Assembly: GCF_964275005.1 (NCBI RefSeq)
Contig: NC_092688.1
Location: 19,624,403-19,688,402, forward strand
Direction of reading: 5' to 3'
Length of the DNA stretch: 64,000 nt
From: Diadema setosum
Lineage: Eukaryota; Echinodermata; Echinoidea; Diadematoida; Diadematidae
Shown: positions 33,401 to 48,400 of the stretch, piece after piece
How the letters are laid out: every line of letters begins with the position of its first letter
How positions within the stretch are numbered: position 1 is the stretch's first letter
Notes under the pieces: generated by a model
What the model was told of the DNA's origin: nothing
The model's input: the letters and a program-made list of their open reading frames with translations, nothing else
Databases searched by the model: none
Position numbers and translations under genes: made by a program

Positions 33401-36400
33401 TCAGTTAATATTTGCCTGTCCATACACTGGAATCAATATACACGTATCAGAACTATTGGGCAACTTGTCCAACTGCTCGGTCAATATACATTTTGGCTTC
33501 TTTTCTTTTGCCAAATATTTCAAGCTATTCTCTGAATGAAAATTGCCCAACAAATTATTAGAACATATGGCTGATTTCTAACTGCAGTGCATAACTCCGA
33601 GAGAAATGTCCAAGCATTCATATGATTCACTAATTTTCCCTTTAGGTATGAGATGGAAATAAAGCCAAGAATATTAACCACAGCCATAGCAATGTAAGTT
33701 AATCTTGTTTCTTGTAAAGCAGGATGGAAGGGAAAAGATTTGTGTTCCCATGTATTGGTCAAAGCACTGTACATAAGGATACCATTTACCCTGATTTTGT
33801 GATATCGTTGCATATTTTGTGAGCCCTTACTACCAGCATGTATGATTTTGACAAAAATAAAGAAACCACACGCACACACAAACACTAGACCTACATAGTC
33901 TGCACAGTAAGACATAATTGTGGTCAATGCAGTGCACAAACTACAAGATCACTTGACGAGTAGGAAAGTATGTGCACATGCAAATAAGGATTTGTATCAG
34001 TTTAAATTTCTGCTATAAGATGCATTTCTGATTTTTTTTTTCAACAAACATGTTTTAACTAACACAGAGTTTTCATGATAAATATAGCAGTGAGTTTGTT
34101 ATAAATTCTACTACTTCTAAAACATAAGAATGAGTTTTTACCAGTATGAATCATTTGTAAACAAGATGAGAATATCTTGCAAAATCTTGTGATCAAGCCA
34201 CAAACATTAGTTTATGGCTTGAGACACAATTGCCATGGTCACTCGAGTTGCGAGCTACAGTTTGTGTTGACTGTATCCCCATGATTGATTCATACAATCC
34301 ACACCTTGGAATATGATTGAATCACAATCACTCACCTCCCTGAATCACAGACACCCCTTCAACAGGGCCAGTACCGTCAGGAAGTGTTCCAGATAGTGTT
34401 GGGCCAGAGGATGTCACTCCAGGATTGACACCTGGTCCAGGGAATGGGATGACCGGCAATGACCCAGGAAGAGGGGTCAAGAGGAAGCTGCACTTTGACC
34501 CCTGCCAGCTGAAAGAGGCTCTACAGATCCTGAAGAAAAGAAAGGTTCTGACATCTACTTCCTGTTTCACACTTGGCACGTCTGAACATCACATGTGCCA
34601 TTTGGGGATATCCTACCAATGATGACCTTGTAATGTTGTGACCTAAAAGTGCACATTTATCTTTGATGAGATATTTAGATGTGTAATATGTACATGTAGA
34701 TTGACCAAAAATATTGTTTAGCCTATGACATGAGATTTTTTTTCCAGCAATGCAACTTTTAACCCTAAAAAGACTGGGCTATTCTGGTAGCTCGAAAGAC
34801 TGGGTGGGGGCCTAAAGGGCCCCCCCTTAAGATCTCCGCCGTGGATCGCGCGATCGCCGTGGAAATTTGCACAATGGTAGTGTACGATGTAATCTACAAG
34901 ATCTTATATTTAAATTTTCCAAAATAGCCTTCTTTTATTTTATTTTGATTAATTATGCTAATTTATGCGAGAAATCAGACTCTTTGATCTAAATCAGTAA
35001 ATAAAGCTCCAAAAGTGCTCATTTTTGGTCTAATCATTCTTTGTGGCATTCTTAGCAAATGTACTTGAAAAAAAATTCAGTATCAAAATTAATTTCTTAT
35101 TTATTTTATTGTTTTATGAATTTCTTATTTTCTTTGTTTTTTTGACCTTTTGTTTTTGTTGTTTTTTTTTTTTAAATTTGTGGCAGACACTTTTTGAAGC
35201 ATAATACTCCTAAAACAAATTAATTTTAGCCATTGAGAGTAAAAATAAGCATATTTATATGAACCATGTGAAAAAACTCAATTTGTATTGACTTTGTACA
35301 CAAAATCACATTTTTGAGCCATTTTCGGCCTCACGCGCATGTACCAAAAGTTATGTAACTTCAGAACCGTACCCCCGGGCGTCACAAATTTGGTGTCAAA
35401 ATGTGCAGGAAACTCGAAAGAAAAAAGTCATAGAGCATTGCGGCGAGAGCATTGCGTGTTGCAGAGTAATCGCGCGAAATGTCGAGGGGGGGGCCTTTTA
35501 GCCCCCCCAGTCTTTTTAGGGTTAAGATGTTTTGCATTTTGACATCAGTAGAGTACCATTTAGTACTTGCCTAGAGGTTTGTGCGGGTCTTGATTCTTTT
35601 GTAACTGCTATAAAAGCAGAAATTTGGGGGCAAGTTGAAGTTGTTTTTTGCTCTTGGCCAGGTAAAATGAAAATTTCTCGAACAGTCACCATTTAGCGTT
35701 ACAGTAAATTCTCTCTAGCTGCAGAACTAGTGGATGTAAAGAAAGCTACAATTGACACAGCAGTGATACCCCAGTAGAATCTCATTAACTTCAGTGGTGT
35801 GTACACTGTATTTTAAGCCAGTATTCTGAGACAACAAGATTACAAAAGCACTTTCAGCGTTCATTTATTACTTTTTATCTCACAGGAATCATCACAGCAT
35901 TTTCCCCTGGTGCCATATACAATGATGATTCCGAGATCAAAGAAAACTTTTCAGGTGAGGTTTTAAATTTTTTTACCAACTTAATGACATTTCTTGTCTT
36001 CTAAATGAATCATGAATTTTCTTGGTGATGCATTCTTCAAGTGTGTCTTAAAGAAAGGGAATATTTTATCATTTGGCTGTTTGTTGTATTTTGCACATTA
36101 GATGTCAATATCTCTGAATGTAAAACACATGATTATGTCACAATGATTTCAAGAATGCTTTGAAAGAGAGGCATTACTTCTTTGGACAAATTTCACAGAT
36201 TTACAAAGTGAGAAAACTCATTCATGTCTTTTTAATTCGTGACGATGAACAGTGTGCTACAACCGACCCACGAGACTTCCCAAGGCCGTACCACTCCAGC
36301 CTTCATAACTTTGTGGAGGGGGTATTGGAGGACAGTCAGTGGCAAGATTCCCTGTCCTGCATTGCCTCCACCATCTCCACGGAGTTTTACCCTCCTCCAG

Positions 36401-39400
36401 AGATTCTCCACCACATCATGATGAAGGTTCTCCAGGTAAGTCTGTTGCTATCTTTTCTCTTTCAATGACATGGCACACTCTTAATAAGTGAGGGGCTCCA
36501 GTAGATTTGCCCTCATGGTAGTATCTGTGTTATCTGTCTCATTAAAGGGATGATATAGTTTTGGTGGAGATGGAACTTCAGGTATCCCACTGTTTTTGAG
36601 AGATGATAAGAAACCTCATAGAATATGAAAGAGCATACCACTTAGAGAAATTTAAAGTTTATTTGATGAAAATTGGTTTTGAAATGGCTGAGATGTCCAA
36701 AACAATGCCCGTGATAAAAGGTTGGGCCCACCTTTTATTAGAATTGTTTTGTTTTACTTTGTTTTTGGATGTCATGTCATTTCAGAATTGACCTTCGTGA
36801 GATAAACTTTAAATCCCTTTGAATTGTATGCTCTTTTAATATTTTGTAGGGTTTATAGTTATCTCACAAAAAGTTAAAAGCTGAGTCTCCATCTCAACCA
36901 AAACTAAACCATCCCTTTAAGTATGAATGTGATCCAGAGCAGTTGGACACAAAATTTATCAAAAGAACTACCAGTCACTCCACTTTATGGTCAGGTTTGT
37001 TTGGTCTCTTCTTCATCGTCTTTCTCCTGTACTTGGGTTGCAATCGTTGGCCTATCGTATCTTCAGATTTTGGAATGTTATTGCATGAAATATTTCTGTT
37101 TTACGCAGAATACAGTGAAAGGCAAAATAGTTTCCTATTTTGAAAGATATCAACAAATAGATGAACGGAAAAAAAATACCCTGCAAATAGGGGATTTTGG
37201 AATTATGGTAAGGTTTCAACTGATGAGAGTTGCATTCAAGCTTAAAAGTATACGAGTGGTGTAACTGATGTCTTCATGTAAGGCCCGCTGATGAGCCAAA
37301 TCCAATGTAGTGTATGCCATCTATTGGCCAAGAACTGAGAATGTGTAGACATGCAGCCATGTAACCCACATGCTTCTTCCTCCTTACCTCCAGAGTAATG
37401 ACATGGCCTTCTGTGGGACCGCTGTACACACATTGAAGCAGGTTCTGTGCCTTCACAGCCCCGCCAGCCACCCCTCTCTCCGAAGTCTGTACCTCGATGC
37501 CATGGCGCCTTCTAGTGGCAACAGGCCTATAGGCCACAAACATCCCTGGGAGTTTCTGAAGTGTGTTATCAGGTGAGAAAGACGGGACAGATAATTCTAA
37601 GGCATGCATAACATACTGCTCTTCATTTTAAGTGGATTCAAAGTTCATTTCAGAGCTGCCAAATCTCCCTCATTCTGCAGGAGGCTTCCTAAGTGATGGA
37701 AAATACTGTTTATTCCAAATTTCACTACCTACCACCTGTTTCTTCTGCAGGAAAGGTAAAAATACTGTTTTTCCACCAACAATACATTTTTTTCAGCCAT
37801 CAGAATACTGCAATGGTTTTTACAAGGTTTTCATCCCTGTTTTTGATGTCGACTTGTATCTCATTAAGAGAAAATGCATCAATCCGTACCATGTTTCTTT
37901 ACAGCAGAACATTGCCCAAGTGCAGTAACAAACAAACAAACAACAACAACAAAACAACACCACCTCCAAGAAAGTCTTGCCCATTTAAAGCCTCTCCTTA
38001 CCATTTCAACAGGAGAGCACTGGATGGTAGGCAGGTCACGGAGGATGCCCCAGACCATGAGAACGAGCAGTCTGTCAAGGTTGCCATGGATACTGCTGAG
38101 CAGCTCCTCCACTTTCTTGTCACTGTGATGGAGGAAGATTTCATGGCAGCTGTCAAGAGGTACACTAGAAGACTTTCTGAAATTATTTTGTAACTGATGA
38201 TCCATCTAGAGCATTACTTTTATGTTAGCTTTTTGGTGAAAATTACACCTTAGGCGTAGGTGACAATTGTGAGACATTGTGTTTCGTTTGGGTCATTCTC
38301 ACATCATCAGATTTCCTAAAATCATTTTTAACTGATCATCAATGTAAAGCATCACTTTTATTTTAGCTTTTTGGTGAAAATTACACCTTGGATATAAATA
38401 ACAGTTGTGAGACATTGTGCGGGTTCCGTTTGAGTCATTCTCACTTAGAAATCCTGTTTATGAAGTAGGCTGCTATACTAACGTTAGTTCAGGGAGGTGC
38501 CAGAGAAGGAGGGACAACTACTGCTCTCCTTTGAAGTCATGCGTGGCACCGCCGACAAGTTATGCATTCAATTACAGGTGTTACCCATGTGCTTTGACAA
38601 AAGAGAGCATCAATAGTCGGGACTAGCGCTCTCACATCTAAAAATACTTGCCCCTACTGCAATTTGCTCTCTCAATATGATGGCAAAAATGAATTTGTGT
38701 ACCTTGAATTGGAGCAGCGAATCAAAATGCAGTGTAAAACTGACAATTTTAACAACAAATAGTTTAAAGGACAAGTTCACCTTCATTAACATAAGGATTG
38801 AGAGAATGTAGCAATATTAGTAGAACACATCATTGAAAGTTTGAGGAAAATCGGACAATCCGTGCAAAAGTTATGAATTTTTGAAGTTTTTGTGCAGTCA
38901 CCGCTGGATGAGAAGACTACTGCAGTGTGTGATGTCACATACGTACAACAATATAAGGAAAATATAAAGAGAATTTCACAAAATTTCATCTTTTGAAAAA
39001 AGTACACATTCCCTTGACTCATTACTGACATATGTTATGGGTAATATTATTCCCATTGCCTTTAGAAAGAGGCAAGTCAAGTGCTCTTTTATTATGCGAA
39101 AAAAGTGAAAATATGTTGAATTTTCTTTACATTTTCTTTATACTGTTGTACTCATATGACATCACAAGCCTTAGTAGTCTCCTCATCCAGCGGTTCCAAC
39201 ACAAAAGTTTTAAAAATTCATAACTTTTGCATCGATTGTCCAATTTTACTCAAACTTTCACTGATGTGTTCTACTAATATTGCTTCATTCTCTCAATCCT
39301 TATGTTAATGAAGGTGAACTTGTCCTTTAAAAGCACGCTGGAACACGCTTTAGCGGAGTACTTTATTTGAAAGATCAGAATATACCAGATTAAAAGATAG

Positions 39401-42400
39401 AAACATGCGGAAATGTGCGCATTATAGAAAAATAGTAGGTTTTAAGAGGGCCTAATTTTCATTTCATTTTGATTTGCGCATTACGAAGAAACTAGAAATT
39501 CATGTTTATGATATTGAATTCTTTCCTAAACCATTCTAAATCAATTCGAGTATTTCATTAAAAATTTTACGGTGAAAAAAAAGCTTGTAATTCAACGAAA
39601 GGTGAAATGCGCTCTTCGTCTCCGAACTTCGTCTTGCGACTAGAGTGGTGCCGAGCATGACTTAAAAGCGTAGTGGAATTGTAGACATCCCATTGTAACG
39701 CCTTGAACCCAAACATGTGTTTGCATGAATTACAAAGAGTTGCCACTCCATCTCTGTAACACCTCCCTGGTTAGTTTGTGTTTTCTTAAGTCACTCATGA
39801 ATCTTATCTAGATGATCCTTCAATAAGATATATAAACATATATAGTGTACAACAATTCTGTCTCTCTCCCCCTTCAATGAATGAGGACGGGTGAGAAGTG
39901 GCGAATTACACCTGCTGTTGAGCATATGAGGGTAATCTACAACGTAACAGTGTAACTTACAGTAAGTAGAAGGGTTGGAAAATTGTCAGAGTGCTGGAAG
40001 CTTTGATGACAGATGTACATTGTCTTTCTAATCTCTGTGATTATTGTGATGTCCATGCCAGGGTAAATGATGGGTCGGAGTGTTTGGCGTCCAGTGGTCC
40101 AGCCTGGTGCATCCTCGCCCACATCCTGTGGTCGTCTCAGCTAGAGAGGGCGTCCTCCAGGTCATCCACCAACCTGACACAGCTTCTGGGCCTCTTTGTG
40201 GATGCAGTCAGGATGGCCACAGTGTGTCAAGACTGGGTTAGTGTTAGAAGTGTGTTACAGTGTTACAGTGTTACAGTGGACTCCCGTTATAACGAAGTCC
40301 TCGGGACTGGCAGTTTTCTTTCGTCATATCGTAATTTCGTTACAACTGAACAAGTAAACAAAGAGAGGATGATGTTGAGGCCTAAATTTTTAATTTCATT
40401 GTAACAGGAATTTTGTTATAACCGTGTGCGTTATAACGGGAGTGCACTGTATTTAGAATAATTTACTCATACAACGGATGTGAACTTTTCTGTGGGTAGT
40501 ATTGCCTTTGTTTCCAGTTCTTTACCAAGCAGATAATTTTAGAACATATTTTTTTCTTACGCTGTTGTAATAACATTGATGTAATTGCCATGATATGATC
40601 AACATATTACCGAAGAATGAAGGTACATTTGATTTGTTTAGCAGTGAGAAATACATTTTTAGGCCTTGGTGAATTAAGCACAATCAAGGACTTCATATAT
40701 TTCCAACAAATTATGATATAAAGACAAAAGAAATTGAGAACTTTCTCCCTGAATCCATGCATATCTTTAGATTTAAAATTGTGTTGCAAATTACATAAAA
40801 CACTAGATTTTGGACCATGTCTCTTTTTACTGATAAACATAATATGCTTTACGTGAGTGTGTTGTGAGGAGCAGTTGAGCCATAGTGGTAGGTACACAGT
40901 CCCACGTAGGCTCACAGTCCATTTGCTGCACCAAAAATGAAGGCAAGGCCTGAGTCTATAATGCACTAAAATGTGTGTGGCTTGGTTCCTAAATGATTTT
41001 CACCAAAGGGACCTGGGCACCGTTTCATGAAAGTTGTCAGCCCTGACAAGTTGTCAGTTTCTGACAATAACCATATTAACAGTCAGTGGCCAGAGCATCT
41101 CAGCCAATCAAAACCAAGGATTTTACTGAAATTGTCAGAGACTGACAACCTATCGATGCTGACAACTTTCGTGAAATGGTGCCCTGATACCCTTGACCAG
41201 ATTGACCTCCCAAGTTGACATCCCTATGACAGGATTCACCTGGTGCCCACTGTTCTCTTGATATCCATGACAGTGTCTGTCATACCAGCATTCTCTCCTG
41301 CTGGTACTCAAACATTTTCTTCTAGTGACCATTGCCCACCAATTCTCCCTACCGTATGAAACTATGAAAACTCAAACAGTGACGGGACAATATCCGTAGC
41401 AATGTGTTGACAATGCTGTGCCAGTGCAGTTGTTGCATGTTGGGAAAAGAAATATGAAGTCATAAGCTCTAAGGATGTGCATTTCTCTTGTGAAGTGGCA
41501 ATGCTTTAGTCATAAAAAGGGGAAAAATGGATGTGATTACTGCATATATGCTCAGCTTGTATGCCTGCTACACAGTAACTGTGCATTACCAGAAGTGCAC
41601 AAGTTGACACCAGAAAGTCATGTTTAACCCCCGGATGTTTTGTGTTGGTGCGTGAAATAACCTCATTCACTTGCACGATGCATACATACAGCCACTGTAC
41701 GGACCCGACTGCTAACGACGAAATTTTTACATTTATATGCGATGGGGAGAATTTTCATGCTGATAATAATAATAATAATTCACAACATTCATATAGCGCG
41801 TTATTACATAAAATGTCTCTAAGCGCTATGGGAAAAAAACTGATTTGCTCATTTCTTTGTTGTTGTTTTTTATGGCTGGCTTTTTCCTGTACTCAAATCA
41901 TTTTGTGAATTGTTTCTGGGTCTGTCCTCCGCTAGATGTCCGTTGCTGGTTTGGTGGCAACGCTGGTCCAGATAGCCGCAGAGGTCTCCTCCAGGCTCGG
42001 AGAGCTGAGGTCCCCCAACAATCCAAGCAAGGGGAGGGACGAAAACCAGGAGAAGTTCATTGAAAGACTGGCATCACTGGCCAAACAGAGTAAGTTGCTG
42101 ACTTTGCAGACTCTCACCAGGGATTGCTTAGCCAGAATTTTTTAGATGGAAATAGTTGTCATGTATTTTTGTGAGTGGTGTATATTTTTCTTCTACCACA
42201 CTTCCTTCACTGGCAATACAGTGTACTCCTGTCAAAACGAATTCCTTGGGACTGGCAGTTTTTTGTCATTATATCAAAATTTTGTTATAACCCAACAAAT
42301 AAACAATAAAAACAAATAAATTTTTTATGTTGTTGTAACCAGAATTTTGTTATTACTGTGTTTGTTACAATGGTAGTGAACTGTACCCTTTAACTCTTTA

Positions 42401-45400
42401 TGTGCCATGGTGGAAACCCCCTGTGTGCCACGTTATTCTGAGACACGAAGGTAGTCATGCTTTGAGAAAGAATTCTGTTTTTCCAATTAGTATAACTTCT
42501 ACAAATTTCTGTTAAGATGGGCATATTAGGCAAAGTTAAAGAGGAATGCCAAGCTTTGTTTCGATATGAATTGTATGACGACTCTATTTTCAATTTTTCT
42601 TTTAATGACCAGTTGCTACATTACTATAAGGGCATGACTTTTGCACATTAAACCGTGACAGAAACTTAGAATGTACGAGCAAATCTAGTTGGGAACATCG
42701 CTTGATAGTCGATCGCCACATAGAATGCAAGCCGTATATGAGAGGAACAAAAGCACGAGAAACGCTTTCATTGTGCTGCGGGATTAGCAGTAATTAGCGG
42801 TTTATCGATCGGTCTTGGCGGCTTTGTTTGTTGAGCAGAATATGCGAAGTTGGCACGCCGTCGACTGAGTTGGAGGTGCGAACGTGGCACATAAAGAGTT
42901 AAGGACAAGTTGTGTAATGACCACACATGACCCCATCATCTGTATTTGGTGCAATTTTAGTCACACTTATAGCATCAGTCTTGAGAAAAAATGTGTATAT
43001 ATGGGTGCGTTCGAGCGCTCTCCTAAAGCGAACTGTACCGTACCGTACCCGCGCCAGAGGAGCGTTCGAACGCTCCTAAAGTGTACCGTACCGTACTGTA
43101 CCGAGCCAAAAGTGGACCACTTCCCGATGTGCTCCAAAAGCATACCAAAGCGTACCAAAAGTTCGTTGTAAAGCATGCGCGTATCATGCGCATACGTCAC
43201 AATGCAAAAACATCATTCTCTTTGTTCTGGACAGCTGTAAGTAGTTCAAGCGCCAGGGGTGAATGACATTCTTGCTACAAACAAGCGTGACCTTTCTAAA
43301 AATAACTCGTGAGTATGCTTTCTCCACAGAGCGCTCGAACGCTCCAAAATTGGCATGGTACGGTACGGTACGCTTTAGTTCAGTTCGCTTTGGTTCGCTT
43401 TAGAGCGCTCGAACGCAGCCATTGTCTTCACCTCCATCCTATCCCTCTCCCTCTATTTGCTATTCACCTTGTTTTGACATTTAAAAAGGTATGATTTTCT
43501 TCATTACTAGTCTTTGCCAAGTCCTTGTGGTGATGATACAAAGATGTCTCTCTGTCAATCATATAATTGTGATCTTCTATGTTTCAGATGATATTCCTAA
43601 GAGCAAGGCATGCCTGGAGACATTCCTGTCCCTGCTGAAGCCCAGCTGGGTGTGTCAAGGTGTGGCTGAAAGTTTCCTCCAGACCTACAGTGACCAGCTG
43701 GTGGCAGAGTCGAGTGCCTTCTGGGCTGACCAGCCCCTCACCTTGAAGAAGATTGTGAGTGACTCAAATTATATTTTGGCTGTAATGAATTGTCTTGGTT
43801 GTGAGATATTAACAGGGATGTGAGAGTTTTGAGCTTAATCTGGTTTCAGAGTTTTTATGCTGCCCAAAACCCACTTTTCAGACTGATTTTGTTCTGTTCA
43901 AATGCATTGAACTGTTTGCAGTTAAATTGACTTTTTATCCCAAGTTTCAGAATTTTAAATTAAGGGATTTTGTGACTTTTCCAATTCTGTAAGCCATGTT
44001 TTCAAATAGAAAGAAACAAAGAGTCAAAATAGATCTACCTACACAGCATATTCATGTTGCTTTTAAGAACTAGTGTTACAATTGTCAGCTTGCCTATTGA
44101 ACTGGACTAATTGTTAGGTGCACAGGATTTCATTTGTCACATTTTGTATTCTTTCAGAGATGGATAAGTCAATATGAATCTTCATCAGTCTGTCAAACTA
44201 TTTGTGGAATGGCCATTTAAAGTGATTCAGAAATCTATTTTACTTTATTTTTTCTTCTTTACTTCCCCAGGTGTACTACTACTTCTACCATGCACCACAC
44301 CCAGCTAGGACCCACAGGGAGGATAAAACAAATGATGCTGCTTCAGCTCCCCTCAAGACAATAAGGTAAGTTTTCATTATCATAGCAACCTGCCATATAG
44401 ATACTAGTAACTTCATGAGCTTTTTAATGTCCTTTATACAATAGATCATACTGATGAATTTGTTTTGTTTTTGTTTTTGTCTTTGTTTTTATGCCTTTCC
44501 TCAGCAACCAGCAACCAACGAGTTCGAAGACAGCTCCAAGGAAAAACATCAATGTCAATCGCAAGAATTGCAGAGGTGAGAAGAAAAGTCTGCCAGTTTA
44601 GATTGTTAAGCCAGGCTTCCTTTCATTCATCCCTGAATCGGAAATTCTTTTCACATTTGTAGATTCTGCTCTTGGAACCTCCGTGATGATGGTATGGAAA
44701 TTTTGGCAGCCATGTGACCTGGGATAACAGTGGAAACATTTCATTTTCTTGTCGAGAGACTCAGACACTGTGCAACATGAATTACATTAAAGGGAGAATG
44801 CTTAACTTCCAAATGTACCAGTATGTGATATGAATATTAAAAGAATACATGATAATTATGTGCTTGTGTTGGGTCATGCTTGTGATGAAATGTGAATAAT
44901 TTGCAATGCTTGCCATGGCATTGTGATAAGTTAAACAACTGATTTATCACTACTGTTCAGAGGATCTATGGGCCTCAGTTTGAATTTCCATGGCTCTGAC
45001 ACTAAAATCTGGTCTCCCTTGACGACCCGACCCACCTTCTCTTCCACCAGGTGAGACCCCGCTCCATCAAGCCTGTATCAAGGGTGACGTGGAGAGAGTT
45101 CGTGAGCTCCTCGCATCTCCCTTCATCGACGTCAACGCCCAGGACAATGCGGGATGGACCCCTCTTCACGAGGCATGTAACCATGGCAACGTAAACTGTG
45201 TACAGGAGCTGCTCAACTTCCATCCAGATCGAATGCTGCCAACAGGTGAGAGGTCCATAGAGAAGGAAACATTATCACTGATCAACATATCGTCCCTGGG
45301 GATGAAAAGCTTCATATCTCAAATTCATGAATTTCAATGAGAGCAATAAAAAAGTAACTTTTGCATCATATTCACGAAATGGTAAAAAAAAAAATATTGA

Positions 45401-48400
45401 TGTCAAATGATATAGATGATATAGAAACATTGTTTGGGATTACATGAATGATTATTCTTCAAAACTTAAATCAGTATTGTTCATTTTCAAAGTGAGTTAG
45501 AATGTTTTTCTTTTTATATGTATGCTGATCAAGATATAAGGTCACTTCACCCAATTAAGGGTCAGTTTTAGTCTTCTGTAGTTCTGTTATTGTAAAGTGT
45601 ACTTTTTGTGAAAGAAACTGCATTAAGAACATTTGAATAATTTAACATTTGCCACATTAAATGTCAGAGAGGAACTCTCTAATCTGTAGGAGAAAACAAA
45701 ACAAAAGATGGATTAACTTTTAAGGAAAAGTTACAAGAACTGACCATGCTTTCAATCTTAAGTCAGTTGTTGATTTCTGTAATGACCTCCAAAGTGCTGT
45801 TAAGACTTGCAGACAAATGACTGTGATGACATTGTAAAAAGGGGAATGAATTGTTCTCTAAATACTCTTGACTGCAAGTTCATCCAAAATTGAAGTGGGA
45901 GGAAGTGTGTGAGGTGCAGACAAGCTTTGTTTGCTGAGAAGTACCAACACAAATGTAAATACAAGGAACACACATTTTTCTGTCATAGGCAAATGTCTAT
46001 TGTCCATTGTCCTCATTTTGGTTTCAAAACAGGTGCTTATCAGAAGAAATCCTCACACACATGTACCTTTTTTTTTTTTTTATGCCTCCGCCAACGAAGT
46101 GGCCGGAGGCATTATGTTTTCGGGTCGTCCGTCCGTCCGTACGTCCGTACGTCCATACGTCTGTACGTCCGTCCGTCCCGTTTTGTTTTTGTCGATATCT
46201 CAAGAACCGTGTGGTGGTTTTGCATCAAACTTGGTATGAGGGTATATCCTTGGGGGATGATACTTTGTGTGGATTTTAGGGTCACAGGGTCAAAGGTCAA
46301 AGGTCACAGGTTATTTTGTGAAAAAAAAAATTGAAATTTCATGTTTTTCTCCATATCTTGCAAATGGTTCAAGGTATCTTCATGGAACTTAGTATATATG
46401 TTTGTACCGATGGGCAGTGATTATCTAGGGAAGTTTGGGGTCATGGGTCAAAGGTCAGGGGTCAGAGGTCAAGGTCAACTCCTCAAAATATAACTACTTT
46501 CCTTATATTTATGCAATGCCTGAAGGATTTTTTTAAAACTTGATGTATGCATGTATAACCCAATATATATTCTGTGGGAAGTTTCTTGCGAAAAGGTCAA
46601 AGGTCAAAAGGTCAAAGGTCAAGTGAAAGTGCTAAATTGCTCTTTTTCCTCCATATCTCAAAAATAACTCAAGGTCTTGTCATGAAACTTACATATTTAT
46701 GCATGTTCTACCTAACAGTGATTCTCTTTGGAACTGTGGGGTCAAAGGTCAAAGGCCAGGTTTCGATAATACTATTTTACCATTTCATACTGAAATTATA
46801 CTTTTTCTCAATACCTTGAAAATTACTCAATGCATAAACTTGTAAAAGGGTCAAAAGTCAAGTGAAAATCATCAGTTCCCCCAAATACCTGCACTCTGAC
46901 GTTTTAATCATTCATCCAATTGAACCTAGTTCTAGGAAAGTGAACATTCAGCACATTTGTGGCAAACCTGTCATTTTGATATTTTGCCAATTGTGTGAAA
47001 CTGTCATCACACATTGTCAAGACATTGTACTATAGACCTATTAGGAGAACCATGTATTATGGCGGAGGCATGCACCAGTCGCCGTAGCGACATTTCTAGT
47101 TTAATCATGTAATTATCCCTAATCCCTCCCCCCCCCCCAAAAAAAAAAACAACACACACAAAAAAAAAAACACAATAAAAAAGGCTAGTTTTGCATGTAA
47201 TTTCACAAACATTTTGCTCTTTCTTCATCCTTTTGCATCTGTTATGCTTTTAACTTGGTAATTTTAGAATGTATGATAATGGTCATCTCTGATTTGTTTC
47301 TTTTCCATCAGGAAATAGCCGCCTGAAGTTGAATTTGGAGATTGCTCCGTCGTGCGGCACCACAGCACTCCATGATGCTGTTTGTAATGGCCATGTTGAG
47401 GTTGCTAAGCTACTTGTCGCAGTTGCAGGTGGGTGCACAGGGTGGTCGAGGAGGGGTTGTAGCATGTGGCAGCCACATGCTACAAGTTTCATGTAACGTT
47501 CTGAAAGATGCGTTACATTCAAGGTTCCGTACTGATACTGTACACGCCAAATATTTCGTGAGGTTTTTATTTTCGCGAATTTCGCGAGTCAGATGCTATT
47601 CGCGAAATTAAAGACAGGCGAAAATATTGACTCTGATCCCGATGTGAATGTGATGTACGCGTGTACACTTCTCCGTTCAGTACAGGACTCCACGATTGCG
47701 AATTTAAACACTGGCAAAATTGTTGGGAATTCCCGATTCGCGAAAATTTAGACTCGCGAAATATACGGTGTATACAGTAAATGACAACATGCAGAAAACA
47801 AATTTTCATATGAATCAAATGCAACCTCAGATCTTCTGGAAGTTGGCAAGAAAAGTTATATCTGCAGACTTCAGCTCACCAACAGTGATCAAATGTTCAA
47901 GTGTAGGGCTAAGATACACGTTGTAGCACCAGAGGGCATCTACATTGTGGAACCCTAGAGCTTACATGGCCTGGATCCTGTGTCAGAGGCACAAGATGAT
48001 CCCCTCACATTAATTTCCCCCACATAGTGTGCCAAAATTTCAAGTTATGGACCACCTTGGGGTAGGATGGACATATACGTGTAGTTGTTGTGTTTAAAGG
48101 GGAAGGCTAGTAAGTGATCAGTGGGAATCAGTGGACATGCTGGGAGATGATTGTTCCAATCCTTATGGGATTCATTCAAGAGTTCATTGTATATCTATTG
48201 TTGTGTGAAAATGATTTGCTTCAAAATGGTCTCATATTCAAGTAATGTGCAGTTTAATGCTTCCAGGTTAGCGTCCCTGGTCAGTGACGGAGCATTAATC
48301 TGCACATTACTTGAATATGAGGCCTTTCTGAAGCAAATTATTTTCACACAACAATAGATATACAATGAACTCTTGAATGAATCCCATAAGGATTGGAACA

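Noticed and set aside
45909-46334. Frames with VRPSVRPYVR-type repeats
   Set aside because: They arise from the GTCC/TACGTCC tract of the interspersed repeat at 46081-47101.
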